DNA of 64,000 bases from Streptomyces sedi. Its GTDB lineage: Bacteria; Actinomycetota; Actinomycetes; Streptomycetales; Streptomycetaceae. Below, in pieces: positions 18,784-28,497 of the stretch. The translations under genes were made by a program, and so were the position numbers. Each line of letters starts with the position of its first letter. Within the stretch, counting starts at the first letter, position 1. The stretch spans positions 62,001 through 126,000 of the forward strand of contig NZ_VDGT01000011.1 of NCBI RefSeq assembly GCF_006335015.1, written 5' to 3'. The notes beneath the pieces are model-generated. The model worked only from the letters and a program-made list of their open reading frames with translations, searched no databases and had not been told where the DNA came from.

Positions 18784-21654
18784 GTGGACAAGTACGCGGG
18801 GCGGTTGCTGGCCGATCGGTACCGGCTTCCCCCAACCCCGTCCGACGAGTTCGAGTTCGTCGAGTCCCGGGCCTTCGACACCGCCAGCGGCCAGGAGGTC
18901 CTGGTCCGCCAGGTGCCGCTGCCCGAGGTCGTCGACGCCGAGCTGGCCGACGGCGGCGGGCGCGGCCCCGGCGCGGACCGGGCGACCAGGACGCCGGACG
19001 ACCCCGTCGTCCGACGGGCCGTCGAGGCCGCCATGGCGGCGGCGGCGCTGCCCGACCACCCCAGGCTCGACCAGGTCTTCGACGTCTTCGTGCAGGGCGA
19101 CGGGCTGTGGATCGTCAGTGAGTTAGTGCCGTCGAGGCCGCTGGCCGCCCTGCTCGCTGAGGAACGACTCGGCCCCTACCGCGCGGCCGAGGTCGCCGCC
19201 GACCTGCTCGCCGCGCTGCGGATCGTGCACGCCCACGGCTGGACCCACCGCAACGTCTCCGCGCGTACCGTGCTGATCTGCGACGACGGCCGCGCCGTGC
19301 TGACCGGGCTGGCGGCGGGCGCCGCGGAGGAAGTCCTCTGCGGCTACGACCCGTTGCCCGCGCCCGACATCCCCGACACCTTCGCCGCCCACCCCCGCAC
19401 CGGCGTCTCGCCGACCGGCCCCGCCGGCGGCCGGACCCCGGCGAAGCCCGCGCCCGGCGGCCCGCCCGCCGGGCGCTACGGCGCGCCGCCCGCCGGTGGC
19501 GGCTCCTGGGGCGACGACGCCCCGACGGCCGACGGCGGCCCGCGCCCCTCGGGCGCGGCGGCGCCCGACGCCGGAGGCCGGGCCGGCAACGGCCGGGCGC
19601 GGGAGGCCGGTTGGCCGCCGGACGGCGGCGAGACGGGCGGCGCGCCCACCGGCGCCGGGTACTGGGGCTCCGAGGAGCCGCGGTGGCCCGCCGGCTTCGC
19701 CGGGGACGAGGCGCCCGCCGATGACGAGCGGGGCGAGCCGGGCGAACGGGCGGAGCTGCCGCCCGGCTTCCAGGAGGGAGAGCCGGGGAGCGAGCTGCCC
19801 GACGGCTACCGGCGTTGGGACAACGGCCAGCAGGGCGGCCAGCGGGCCGGACGGCCGTCCGAGCGCGAAGGGCTGCCCACCACCTGGGACTTCGAAGGCG
19901 GCGAAGGCCCGCCGGGCGACCCGGGGCAGCAGCCGGGCGCCCCCGGCGAGCGCCCCACCACGGACCGCGCCGCGCGCAGCGGCGCCATCGCCGCCTACCG
20001 CGCCGGCGCGCGGGCCGGCGCGGCGCGCAGCGCCAGCATGTCCCCGCGCCCCCCGGGCGGCGAAGGCGCGGACGGCGCCCACGGCGGCGGCGCGGGGCCG
20101 ACGGACCTGCCAGGCGCTCGGCGGCCGAGCGAACCGGTGCGCACCGGCTGGGAGTTGACCGAGCCGCCGCGCCCCAGGCCCCAGGAGGGGCCCCCGCACC
20201 CGCCCGCGGGGCAGGACGGCCACGACGTGTACGAGGGGCGCTTCGGCCCGGGCCCCCACGCGGGGCAGGGCGCGCGGGGCGGCCACGCCCCGGCGCTACC
20301 GCCCGCGCGGCGAGAGCCCTCCGGCGCGCCCCAGCCGCCGCCCGCCCCCCACGTCGAGCACGCGCCCCCGCCCGGCGAACGCGCGGCCGACGAGCAGCGC
20401 TACCGGGGTCCGGACAGCGCGTTGGCCGCCGAACGCGCCCGCCAGGCGCGGATCACCACCGTGGGCGCCGTCACCGAGCGCTGGGCACCCGAGCAGGCCG
20501 GTCCCGTCTACGAGCACTGGCGGCTGGCCCCGCCCGTCGGCCCGCCGGCGGACTTCTGGGCGTTGGGCGCGCTGCTCTTCCGCGCGGTGCAGGGCCACCC
20601 CGCCTACCCCGAGGACAGCGCGGCCGAGCTGGTGCAGGCCGTCTGCGCCGAGCAGCCCGCGTTCGCCGAGGACTGCGGCGCGCTGCGGCCCATCGTGGAG
20701 TCCCTGCTGCGGCAGGACCCGACGGAGCGGCCGAGCGCCGAGGCGCTGCGCGGCTGGCTGCGTTCCATGCTGCGCGGCGCGCCCGAGCCGGACGTCGGCC
20801 GCCGCACGGTCACCGCGCCGCCGCCCGCGTTGGAGCCGGGCCGCCCCTCCGACCCCCGGCGGCTGCCGATACTGCGCCGCCGCGGCGAGTTGGTCGGCCC
20901 GCGCCGGCGCCCGCGCCGGGAGCGCGGCCCGCGCCGGCTCGGGCGGGTGCTGCTGACGCTGGTGCTGCTCGGGTTGGCCGGCGCGGTCGCCTATGTGCTC
21001 GCGTTCGCGCCCGACGAGCGCGGCGAGGGCGACGCGACGGGGGAGAACACCCCGGACGTCGACCCCACGCCTGACGAGGCGGAGGACCCGACGGGCGGCG
21101 CCGGCGGCGCCGACGGCGAGCCCGAGGAGGAGCCGGACGGGGGCGAGCCCACCGAGGGCGCCACCCAGCCCTCGCCCAACGAGCAGGACAGCCAACCGGC
21201 CCCGCCGCCCGACGGCTTCGGCCTCGTCGAGGACGGCGCCGGCTTCACGCTGGCCGTCCCGGACGACTGGCAGCGCGAGGAGGGGCCGGAGCAGCGGGTC
21301 GTCTTCACCGACGGCGAGATAGAGATCGTGGTGGTCCCCGGCCGTGACAGCGTGGCCGACTTCGGTGACACGCCGATGGACTACCAGCTCACCGAGCAGC
21401 CCGAGTTGGCGGACTTCCGGGCGTACCAGTTCGGCTCGCAGAGCGGGCTGATCGAGACCAGGGTCGGCGACGTGCAGATGGCCGAGGGGGTCTTCGGCTG
21501 GCGCGAGGGCGGCGGGGAGCTGGTGGCGTTCAACCGCGTGCTGCTCATCGCCGGTGACTACCATGTGGTGCAGGTGCTCGGCCCCGACGACCTCAGGGAC
21601 CGGGTGGCCGACATCTACGACGTGACAGCCGAGAGCTACCGCCGCGGCGGCTGA
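18784..21654 (+). CDS. Membrane-anchored pseudokinase with a large disordered insertion
   Basis: A 956-aa protein of the Ser/Thr kinase fold with its catalytic residues lost. There is no glycine-rich P-loop, the VAIK lysine is Arg (VLVRQV), the catalytic loop HRDxKxxN reads HRNVSARTV (about residue 154), and DFG is replaced by TGLAAG. A Pro/Gly/Ala-rich segment of roughly 370 residues (about 195-570) is inserted where the activation segment should be. The C-lobe then resumes (PPADFWALGALLFRAV, RQDPTERPSAEAL). One membrane helix (about 719-741) leads to an extracellular domain like that of its neighbours. GTG 18784 follows GGGGAGG by 7 nt. It is probably a scaffold or regulator of the flanking kinases. 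Confidence 0.88.
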   Translation: MDKYAGRLLADRYRLPPTPSDEFEFVESRAFDTASGQEVLVRQVPLPEVVDAELADGGGRGPGADRATRTPDDPVVRRAVEAAMAAAALPDHPRLDQVFDVFVQGDGLWIVSELVPSRPLAALLAEERLGPYRAAEVAADLLAALRIVHAHGWTHRNVSARTVLICDDGRAVLTGLAAGAAEEVLCGYDPLPAPDIPDTFAAHPRTGVSPTGPAGGRTPAKPAPGGPPAGRYGAPPAGGGSWGDDAPTADGGPRPSGAAAPDAGGRAGNGRAREAGWPPDGGETGGAPTGAGYWGSEEPRWPAGFAGDEAPADDERGEPGERAELPPGFQEGEPGSELPDGYRRWDNGQQGGQRAGRPSEREGLPTTWDFEGGEGPPGDPGQQPGAPGERPTTDRAARSGAIAAYRAGARAGAARSASMSPRPPGGEGADGAHGGGAGPTDLPGARRPSEPVRTGWELTEPPRPRPQEGPPHPPAGQDGHDVYEGRFGPGPHAGQGARGGHAPALPPARREPSGAPQPPPAPHVEHAPPPGERAADEQRYRGPDSALAAERARQARITTVGAVTERWAPEQAGPVYEHWRLAPPVGPPADFWALGALLFRAVQGHPAYPEDSAAELVQAVCAEQPAFAEDCGALRPIVESLLRQDPTERPSAEALRGWLRSMLRGAPEPDVGRRTVTAPPPALEPGRPSDPRRLPILRRRGELVGPRRRPRRERGPRRLGRVLLTLVLLGLAGAVAYVLAFAPDERGEGDATGENTPDVDPTPDEAEDPTGGAGGADGEPEEEPDGGEPTEGATQPSPNEQDSQPAPPPDGFGLVEDGAGFTLAVPDDWQREEGPEQRVVFTDGEIEIVVVPGRDSVADFGDTPMDYQLTEQPELADFRAYQFGSQSGLIETRVGDVQMAEGVFGWREGGGELVAFNRVLLIAGDYHVVQVLGPDDLRDRVADIYDVTAESYRRGG

Positions 21655-21765
21655 GCACGGACCCGAAGGTGGTTCGGGACCGCGGTGCCGCCGGTGGCCC
21701 GGCGGCCCGCCGGGCGTGGTGCCGGACACGGCAAGCGGAGCACGGGACAGACGGGGAACGGGCTG

Positions 21766-23538
21766 GTGAACGAGGGCGCGCACGTCGACCCACGCCTTTC
21801 GCGGGGCGACGCGAGGGGCCGACTGCTGGGTGGCCGCTACCAGTTGGTGGAGCGGCTCGGGCAGGGCGGGATGGGCACCGTCTGGCGGGCGCGCGACGAG
21901 GTCACCGGCCGGGAGGTCGCGGTCAAGGAGCCGCGGCTGCCCGCCTCCGTCGCACCGGAGCGTCAGCGGCGCGCGTTCGCCCGGATGCGCCGGGAAGCCG
22001 CCGCGGCGGCCAGGATCGGGCACCCCGGGGTGATCACCCTCCACGACCTGGTCTTCGAGGAGGGCCGCCCCTGGCTCGTGATGGAGCTGGTGCGCGGCGG
22101 CTCGCTGGAGGACCTGCTGGACAGGGGCCCGATACCCCGCGCCGAGGCCGCGCGGATCGGTCTCGGCGTGCTGGAGGCGCTGGTCGCCGCGCACGAGGCG
22201 GGGGTGCTGCACCGCGACGTGAAGCCGGGCAACGTGCTGCTCGGCGCCTACGGCCGGGTGGTGTTGACGGACTTCGGGATCGCCGCCGTCGAGGGCGAGC
22301 AGGCGCTGACCGACACGGGGGCGTTCGTCGGCTCGCCCGAGTTCGTCGCGCCCGAGCTGGCGTTGGGCGAGAAGCCGGGGCCCGAGGCCGACCTGTGGTC
22401 GCTCGGCGTGCTGCTGTATCTGGCGACGGAGGGCGTCTCGCCGTTCCGCAGGGAGCAGTTGGCCGCCACCATCCAGGCGGTGATCTCCGCGCCGCCCCGG
22501 CCGCCGGAGCGCGTCGACGACGCCCTCGGCGACCTGATGCTGCGGCTGCTCAGCAAGCGCCCGGGGGCGCGCCCCGAACCGGACGAGATACGCAGGGTGT
22601 TGCGTCGCGAGGCGGCCGGCGCGCCGGGCCCGAAGGCGCCGCCCGGCGTTGCCGCCCGGCTGCGCCGGCTCAGGCTGGGACGGCGCGGCCGTTGGGTGGC
22701 GGGCGGCGCGGTCGCCGCCGCGCTGCTGGCGGCGGCGGTGCTGCTGGTGCCGTGGCCCGGCGAGGACGGCGACACGACGGCGGGCGGCGACGGCGTGGAG
22801 GAGCGCACGGAGTCGGCCGCGGGCGCCGGCGCGGACGAGGGGGAGAACGGGCGCGCGCCGGAGGACGAGGACGAGGAACGCGCCGCCGACGAGGGCTCCG
22901 AGGAGGAGAACGACGGCGGGCAGGACGAGGGCCCCGCGGAACGGGAGCGGGGCGGCGCCGACGAGGGCGCCGACGACCCCTCCGACCCGACGGAGGACTC
23001 GACCGACCCCGGCGACCCGGAGGGACTCGACGACTCAGGACCGCCGCAGGAGGTGGCGCCGCCGGCCCAGTGGGACGCGATCGAAGAGCCGGCCCTGGCC
23101 ATGACGCTGTCGCTGCCGCCCGGCTATGTCCGCGAGCAGAACCCCTCCAGCGAACGGCAGGTGAGCTACCGCTCGCCCGACGGGCGCCACTCGGTCGATC
23201 TCTGGCACCACCCCGGCTTCACGTCCCCGCCGCTGACCGAGGCGGAGCACCAGGTCGCCGCGTACCGTGCCGACGCCAACTACGCGAGCGTCGACGGCGA
23301 GGCCTGGGCCACCGACTTCCAGTCGGGCGGCGACGCGGCGGAGCTGCGGGTCGTCACGACCAGCGCCACCCGGCCGCACGAGGGGCCGGCGGAACGGCGC
23401 TCGCTGCACTTCGGCGGCCCGACGGCCGGCTCGCACTGGCAGGTCCAGGTGACCACGCTCGGCTCGGAGGGCGAGGCCGCGACGGCGGGGGACCGGCTCT
23501 ACACCGGACTCCTCGCGGATTTGGCCTTCCGGCCCTGA
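21766..23538 (+). CDS. Membrane serine/threonine protein kinase (active)
   Basis: A 590-aa PknB-like kinase. The domain (about 22-285) carries GQGGMGTVW, VAVKE, LHRDVKPGN, DFGIAA and APELA, hence a complete catalytic set. A membrane helix (about 308-330, WVAGGAVAAALLAAAVLL) is followed by an acidic Glu/Asp-rich linker and an extracellular domain of about 130 residues (LAMTLSLPPGYVRE) related to those of the two preceding genes. GTG 21766 is preferred to the longer frame at 21685. It is 111 bp after the pseudokinase gene and probably co-transcribed. Confidence 0.92.
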   Translation: MNEGAHVDPRLSRGDARGRLLGGRYQLVERLGQGGMGTVWRARDEVTGREVAVKEPRLPASVAPERQRRAFARMRREAAAAARIGHPGVITLHDLVFEEGRPWLVMELVRGGSLEDLLDRGPIPRAEAARIGLGVLEALVAAHEAGVLHRDVKPGNVLLGAYGRVVLTDFGIAAVEGEQALTDTGAFVGSPEFVAPELALGEKPGPEADLWSLGVLLYLATEGVSPFRREQLAATIQAVISAPPRPPERVDDALGDLMLRLLSKRPGARPEPDEIRRVLRREAAGAPGPKAPPGVAARLRRLRLGRRGRWVAGGAVAAALLAAAVLLVPWPGEDGDTTAGGDGVEERTESAAGAGADEGENGRAPEDEDEERAADEGSEEENDGGQDEGPAERERGGADEGADDPSDPTEDSTDPGDPEGLDDSGPPQEVAPPAQWDAIEEPALAMTLSLPPGYVREQNPSSERQVSYRSPDGRHSVDLWHHPGFTSPPLTEAEHQVAAYRADANYASVDGEAWATDFQSGGDAAELRVVTTSATRPHEGPAERRSLHFGGPTAGSHWQVQVTTLGSEGEAATAGDRLYTGLLADLAFRP

Positions 23539-23559
23539 CGTTTCGCGTGCGCGGCCGGG

Positions 23560-23875
23560 TTGTGGGCAGTTCCCCGCGCCCCTGGTGTGGGCTGGCGTGG
23601 TGGGTTGGGTGCGGGTTCGTGTTCGCGTTTGGCAGGTGGCGGCCTGCTTGGGGGCGCGGGGAACTGCGCGGTGCATTTGTGGCGGGGGTTGGTCGACTAC
23701 GGAGCTTCGTGGGTGGGTGGGGTGTCGGCGTGAGCCCGGTGTGTGGTTGCTCGCGCAGTTCCCCGCGCCCCTGCACTGCCGGTGGGCGGCTTGGGGGCGC
23801 GGGGAACTGCGCGAATGCTGGGTGGCGGGGGTTGGTCGACTACGGAGCTTCGTGGCTGGGTGGGTTGTCGTCCTC
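23560..23875. repeat. Intergenic inverted-repeat block 2
   Basis: It has the same units as the block before groES. Left arms end at 23582 (partly degraded, GGCAGTTCCCCGCGCCCC) and at 23771 (23753-23771, exact). Right arms are at 23651-23669 and 23794-23812. A GGTCGACTACGGAGCTTCGTGG spacer (seen in two pieces: GGTCGACTACGG and AGCTTCGTGG) occurs twice, at about 23690 and 23834. The region lies downstream of the kinase cluster and ends just before the aldehyde dehydrogenase promoter. Confidence 0.85.
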
Positions 23876-23970
23876 GCCCGGCGCGGCGCCGGAAAAGCGC
23901 CAGTGATCGCTGGCAAAAAACTCGTTACCAGTGGGTAGGAATGGCCCACACTCCGACGTACCCTCCCGTT

Positions 23971-25545
23971 ATGACGACAGCGCAGTCCGACGTGAGCGAG
24001 GCCGCCGCCCGTATCGTCACCCCCGCTCTGGTCGAGTCGCTGACCAGCGGAGTGGTGGGCGGTGGGCGCACCGCGTGCCACTGTCCGTTCACCGGGGAGC
24101 GGTTGGCCGAGCTGCCCGAGGCCACCCCGGACGAGGTGGCCGACGCGTTCCGGCGGGCCAGGGCCGCCCAGCCGGCGTGGGCCGGCAGACCCGTCAGGGA
24201 ACGCGCCCGCGTGGCGCTCCGCTTTCACGACCTGCTGCTGCGCCGCCAGTCCGAGGTGCTCGACCTCGTCCAGCTGGAGACCGGCAAGAGCCGGCTCTCG
24301 GCGCACGAGGAGGTGCAGGCGGTGGCGATGGCGGCCCGCCACTACGGCCGCACGGCGCCCGGCAGGCTCGGCGAGCGCCGTCACCTGGGCGCGATACCGC
24401 TGCTCACCCAGGTCAGGGAGGTGCGCCACCCGCACGGCGTGGTGGGCCACATATCGCCGTGGAACTACCCGTTGGAGCTGTCGGCCGGCGACGTGCTGCC
24501 GGCGTTGCTCGCCGGCAACGCCGTCGTCATGAAGCCCGACACGGAGACCGCGCTCACCGCCCTGTGGGCCCGCCGGCTGATGCGCGAGGCGGGGCTGCCC
24601 GAGGACGTGTGGACGGTGGTGCTGGGGGAGGGGCCCGTCGTCGGCCCGGCCGTCGTGGAGCACGCGGACTACGTCACGTTCACCGGGTCGACCCGCACCG
24701 GGCGCGAGGTCGCCCAGCGCGCCGCCGCCCGACTGATCGGTGCCAGCCTGGAGTTGGGGGGCAAGAACGCGCTGCTGGTGCTGCGCGACGCCGATCTGGA
24801 CCGGGCCGCCGAGGGGGCGGTGCGCGCCGCCTTCTCCTCCTCGGGGCAGCTGTGTGTCTCCGTCGAACGGCTGCTGGTCGACGCCTCGGTGGCGGACGAC
24901 TTCCTCGCGCGGTTCGTCGCCCGCGTCGAGGCGATGCGGCTCGGCCCCGCCCTCGACTACGGCACCGACATGGGCAGCCTCTGCTCGGCGGCCCAACTCG
25001 CCGCCGTCACCACCCATGTCGAGGACGCCGTCGCGCGGGGCGCCAAGGTGCTCGCCGGCGGGCGGCACCGCCCGGACCTGGGGCCCTACTTCTACGAGCC
25101 CACCGTGCTGGAGGGGGTCACCCCGGCCATGCGGGTCTGCGCCGAGGAGACCTTCGGCCCCGTCGTCTCGGTCCAGCGCTTCACGGACGAGGAGCAGGCG
25201 GTGGCGATCGCCAACGACACCCCGTTCGGGCTCAACGCCAGCGTCTGGTCGCGCGACTCCCGCCGCGCCGGCCGCCTGGCCCACCGGCTGCGCACCGGCA
25301 CGGTCAACATCAACGAGGGGTACGCCGCCGCCTACGGCAGCGTCGCGGCGCCGATGGGCGGCATGCGCGACTCGGGGCTCGGCCGGCGCCACGGCGCCGA
25401 CGGGCTGCTGAAGTACACCGAGCCGCAGACCGTCGCCCGCCAGCGCCTGCTGCCGCTCGCCCCCTCGCACGGACTGGACGACCGCCGCTACGCCGCGCTG
25501 ATCAGTCGCTCGCTGCGCGCGCTGAAGTCGCTGGGGGTGCGCTGA
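23971..25545 (+). CDS. NAD(P)-dependent (succinate-)semialdehyde dehydrogenase
   Basis: A 524-aa aldehyde dehydrogenase superfamily protein with the N-terminal succinic-semialdehyde-type features (CPFTGERLAELPEAT). Catalytic residues are visible: PWNYP, FTGSTRTG, LELGGKN (general-base Glu) and SSGQLC (nucleophilic Cys near residue 300). The homologue at this position in S. coelicolor is annotated succinate-semialdehyde dehydrogenase; the true substrate is not provable from sequence. ATG 23971 is used; ATG 23941 in the same frame is an alternative, and neither has a clear ribosome site. It overlaps the following GMC gene (TGATG). Confidence 0.9.
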   Translation: MTTAQSDVSEAAARIVTPALVESLTSGVVGGGRTACHCPFTGERLAELPEATPDEVADAFRRARAAQPAWAGRPVRERARVALRFHDLLLRRQSEVLDLVQLETGKSRLSAHEEVQAVAMAARHYGRTAPGRLGERRHLGAIPLLTQVREVRHPHGVVGHISPWNYPLELSAGDVLPALLAGNAVVMKPDTETALTALWARRLMREAGLPEDVWTVVLGEGPVVGPAVVEHADYVTFTGSTRTGREVAQRAAARLIGASLELGGKNALLVLRDADLDRAAEGAVRAAFSSSGQLCVSVERLLVDASVADDFLARFVARVEAMRLGPALDYGTDMGSLCSAAQLAAVTTHVEDAVARGAKVLAGGRHRPDLGPYFYEPTVLEGVTPAMRVCAEETFGPVVSVQRFTDEEQAVAIANDTPFGLNASVWSRDSRRAGRLAHRLRTGTVNINEGYAAAYGSVAAPMGGMRDSGLGRRHGADGLLKYTEPQTVARQRLLPLAPSHGLDDRRYAALISRSLRALKSLGVR

Positions 25546-27431
25546 TGACCGGGGGAACCGGGCGCGAGGAGGACGAACGGGTCGGCGAGGACGGCGCGTT
25601 CGACTACGACGTGGCCGTGGTGGGCTCCGGCTTCGGCGGGGCCGTGGCGGCGCTGCGGCTGAGCGAGAAGGGGTACCGGGTGGTGGTCCTGGAGGCCGGC
25701 CGCCGGTTCACCAGGGAACGGCTGCCGAAGAACTCGTGGCATCTGCGCGACTACCTCTGGGCGCCGAGGCTCGGCCTCTACGGCATCCAGCGCATCCACC
25801 TCCTCAGCAATGTCATGATCCTGGCAGGTGCCGGGGTCGGCGGCGGCTCGCTGAACTACGCCAACACGCTCTATGTGCCGCCCGACGCCTTCTTCGAGGA
25901 CCGCCAGTGGCGCCACATCACCGACTGGCGGCGGGAGTTGACCCCCTACTACGAGCAGGCCAGGCGGATGCTCGGGGTGCGGACCAACCCCACGATGACC
26001 GCGTCCGACCGCCATCTGCGGTGCGCGGCCGAACGGATGGGCGTGGGCGACACGTTCCGGATGGCCCCGGTGGGGGTCTTCTTCGGGGACGGCGGGGACG
26101 CCGACGGCGAGCACCGGGCGGGACCCGGCGAGGAGGTCTCCGACCCGTACTTCGGCGGCGCCGGCCCCTCGCGGCGGGCCTGTCTGGAGTGCGGCGAGTG
26201 CATGACGGGCTGTCGGCACGGCGCCAAGAACACCCTGAACGAGAACTACCTCCATCTCGCCGAGCGCGCCGGCGCCGAGATCCGCCCGCTGACCACCGTC
26301 ACCGAGGTCGCCGAGGCGCCCGAACTCCCCGACGGCGGCGGCCACCTGGTCACCTGCGTGCCGACGAGGGCGGGGGCGCGCGGTCGGCGCAGGCGGCGCA
26401 CCGTGCTGCGCGTGCGCCAGGTGGTCCTCGCGGCCGGCACCTACGGCACCCAGACGCTGCTGCACCGGATGCGCGACGCGGGAACGCTGCCCCGGCTCTC
26501 CGCCCGGCTCGGCACCCTCACCCGCACCAACTCCGAGGCACTGGTCGGCGCCAGCACCATCTCGCGCCGCTACCGCGCCCGGCACGGGGAGGACGCGACC
26601 CTGGACTTCAGCCGGGGCGTGGCGATCACCTCCTCCATCCACCCGGACGAGCACACCCATGTGGAGCCCGTCCGCTACGGCAAGGGCTCCAACGCGATGG
26701 GGTTCCTGTCGATCAAGCAGTTCCGCAGGGGCGGCCGGCTGCCCCGGCTGCTCGCCTACGCCGCGACCAGCCTGCGCCACCCGGTGGTCTTCGTGCTGTC
26801 GCTCTCCAACCGGCGCTGGTCGGAGCGGACCATCATCGGGCTGGTGATGCAGACGCACGACAACTCGCTGACCACCTACCGCAGAACGCGCCGCCCCGGC
26901 CGTGGGCTGCTCACCGCGCGGCAGGGGCACGGCGCGCCCAACCCGGACCACATCCCGGCGGGCGCCGAGGCCGCGCGTCATCTCGCCGACGACATCGGCG
27001 GGTTCGCCGGCACCAACGTGGGCGAGCTGGTCGGTACGCCGCTGACCGCGCACTTCCTCGGCGGCTGCCCGATCGGGGACACCGCCGAGCGCGGGGTGGT
27101 CGACCCCTATCACCGGCTGCACGGCCACCCGGGGATCAGCGTGGTCGACGGCTCGGCCGTCTCGGCCAACCTCGGCGTCAACCCGGCGCTGACCATCACC
27201 GCCCAGGCGGAACGCGCGTTCGCGCTGTGGCCCAACGCGGGCGAGCCGGACGGGCGGCCGGCCCCCGACGAGCCCTACCGTTCGCTGCGCCCGACACCGC
27301 CGCGCCGGCCGGCCGTTCCCGAGTCGGCCTTCGGCGCGCTGCGGCTGCCGGTCGTGCTGCCCGTGCCCGAGGTGCCGCCACCCGCCCCGAGCGGGGACGA
27401 CGACGCGATGCCCGGTGGTCTGGACCAGTGA
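25545..27431 (+). CDS. GMC-type FAD oxidoreductase with a cysteine cluster
   Basis: A 628-aa flavoprotein. The FAD site is DYDVAVVGSGFGGAVAALRL at residues 20-39, with GAGVGGGSLNYAN and the C-terminal GMC signature HFLGGCPIG...GVNPALTITA. A CLECGECMTGCRHGAKNT motif near residue 212 (C-x2-C-x3-C) occurs in a subfamily of these oxidoreductases and may bind an Fe-S cluster or be structural. The distant relatives include cholesterol and choline oxidases; substrate unknown. Start-stop overlap with the aldehyde dehydrogenase suggests alcohol then aldehyde oxidation in one pathway. A terminator hairpin follows. Confidence 0.9.
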   Translation: MTGGTGREEDERVGEDGAFDYDVAVVGSGFGGAVAALRLSEKGYRVVVLEAGRRFTRERLPKNSWHLRDYLWAPRLGLYGIQRIHLLSNVMILAGAGVGGGSLNYANTLYVPPDAFFEDRQWRHITDWRRELTPYYEQARRMLGVRTNPTMTASDRHLRCAAERMGVGDTFRMAPVGVFFGDGGDADGEHRAGPGEEVSDPYFGGAGPSRRACLECGECMTGCRHGAKNTLNENYLHLAERAGAEIRPLTTVTEVAEAPELPDGGGHLVTCVPTRAGARGRRRRRTVLRVRQVVLAAGTYGTQTLLHRMRDAGTLPRLSARLGTLTRTNSEALVGASTISRRYRARHGEDATLDFSRGVAITSSIHPDEHTHVEPVRYGKGSNAMGFLSIKQFRRGGRLPRLLAYAATSLRHPVVFVLSLSNRRWSERTIIGLVMQTHDNSLTTYRRTRRPGRGLLTARQGHGAPNPDHIPAGAEAARHLADDIGGFAGTNVGELVGTPLTAHFLGGCPIGDTAERGVVDPYHRLHGHPGISVVDGSAVSANLGVNPALTITAQAERAFALWPNAGEPDGRPAPDEPYRSLRPTPPRRPAVPESAFGALRLPVVLPVPEVPPPAPSGDDDAMPGGLDQ

Positions 27432-27480
27432 AGGGCGGGGTGTGGCGCCCGGGACCCGCGGCGACATTCCGGGCAAACGA

Positions 27481-27516
27481 AGAGGCCCGCTCGACGGGGG
27501 AATGGAGCGGGCCTCT
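27481..27516 (+). terminator. Terminator after the GMC oxidoreductase gene
   Basis: Perfect 12-bp arms AGAGGCCCGCTC (27481-27492) and GAGCGGGCCTCT (27505-27516) with a 12-nt loop, 50 bp downstream of the stop codon. Confidence 0.85.
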
Positions 27517-28103
27517 CCGTTCATGATGGCACAGCCGGTAAACGGCTGTACATGTGCTGAGACCGTTGAATCACGTGGAAGGTTGTTCGCCGTTCGGTCA
27601 CGAAAGGGACACGGACCTTCAGTCGGGCCGAGAACACCACCCCCGGGGAGAGTCCCGGGGACCCCGGCCGTCGACCGAGGCCCCCGGGTCAGCACGGCGA
27701 CAGGGCGGCGCCTGTGCTGGGAGCGGCACCCGGGGGGTAGGCGCCGCTTTTCGTTGGTCGAACCACTGGAGGGGGGTGCGCCGTGGCTCGCCAACGTCCT
27801 TGGCCCCGCTCGCGTGCGTCGCCTCACGCGGGAGACGGGGGCGCTGCCCGCGAAGCCGGGGGCGGCCGGTCCTCGGCGTCCCGAGAACCGACCGTGGGGC
27901 GTGACCGGCCTGCTGTCCCCTGCTGCCCGGCCACCGCACCGGAGCGAGGTCCCACGGCGCGTGGACCTCGCCACACCGCGAGGACCACAGCGCCTCATCG
28001 CCCCGGGGACACCACCTTCAACGAAGCCCCGCGCGGGCGGTCACGCTCCGTACGGGTGACGCGTCGTGCCCCGGTTCGGCCGGCGTCGCGCGGCGCCGGC
28101 GGG
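27517..28103. other. Gene-poor region between converging genes, hairpin-rich
   Basis: About 590 bp with no convincing gene. It opens with a small hairpin ACAGCCG-GTAAA-CGGCTGT (27531-27549), then less GC-rich sequence to about 27620, a CCCCGGG/CCCGGGG hairpin near 27645-27665, and GGCGCC-bounded structures near 27700-27750. Open frames exist on both strands (for example from GTG 27783 after a GGAGGGGGG). Their third-position bias is weaker than in the neighbouring genes, and that frame runs antisense through the chorismate mutase gene. A structured RNA is possible but not shown. Confidence 0.5.
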
Positions 28104-28430
28104 TCAGACGCGGCCCCGGCAGAGCTCCAGCAGCGTCATCGCCAACGCGGTGCCCGGCTGGCCCAACTCCGCGTGCCAGCGGCGCAGTACCTCGTTCTCC
28201 CGCGCCAGGTCGGTCCGCCGGCCGCCGCGCGCCATCCGGATGTGCTGCACGCCCTCGGAGAGCGCCATGCGCCGGCGGAGAAGGCGCACGATCTCCTCGT
28301 CCAGCGCGTCGATGTCCGCGCGCGCCCGCGCGATCGCCGCCTCGGGGTCGGCGTCGGGGCCCTCGGGGGCGGAACCCCCGGGATCGGCGGCGGCCCGGGG
28401 CGGGGTGGTGGTCGTTGTCTGAGTCGTCAT
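28104..28430 (-). CDS. Chorismate mutase (AroQ class)
   Basis: A 108-aa monofunctional chorismate mutase that rearranges chorismate to prephenate, the branch point to Phe and Tyr. An N-terminal low-complexity segment of about 30 residues (Thr-rich) precedes the helical AroQ core: ARADIDALDEEIVRLLRRRM, SEGVQHIRM and DLARENEVLRRW. ATG 28430 follows CCAGGGAG. No secretion signal is present, so the enzyme is cytoplasmic. A leader peptide with Phe and Tyr codons and an attenuator-like hairpin precede it (separate entries), fitting control by aromatic amino-acid supply. Confidence 0.9.
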   Translation of the reverse strand: MTTQTTTTTPPRAAADPGGSAPEGPDADPEAAIARARADIDALDEEIVRLLRRRMALSEGVQHIRMARGGRRTDLARENEVLRRWHAELGQPGTALAMTLLELCRGRV

Positions 28431-28497
28431 GATCCGGTTCTCCCTGGAACTGTCCCCCGACGCCCGGTGGCCGGAGCCTCCGGCCCGCGAACGCGAC

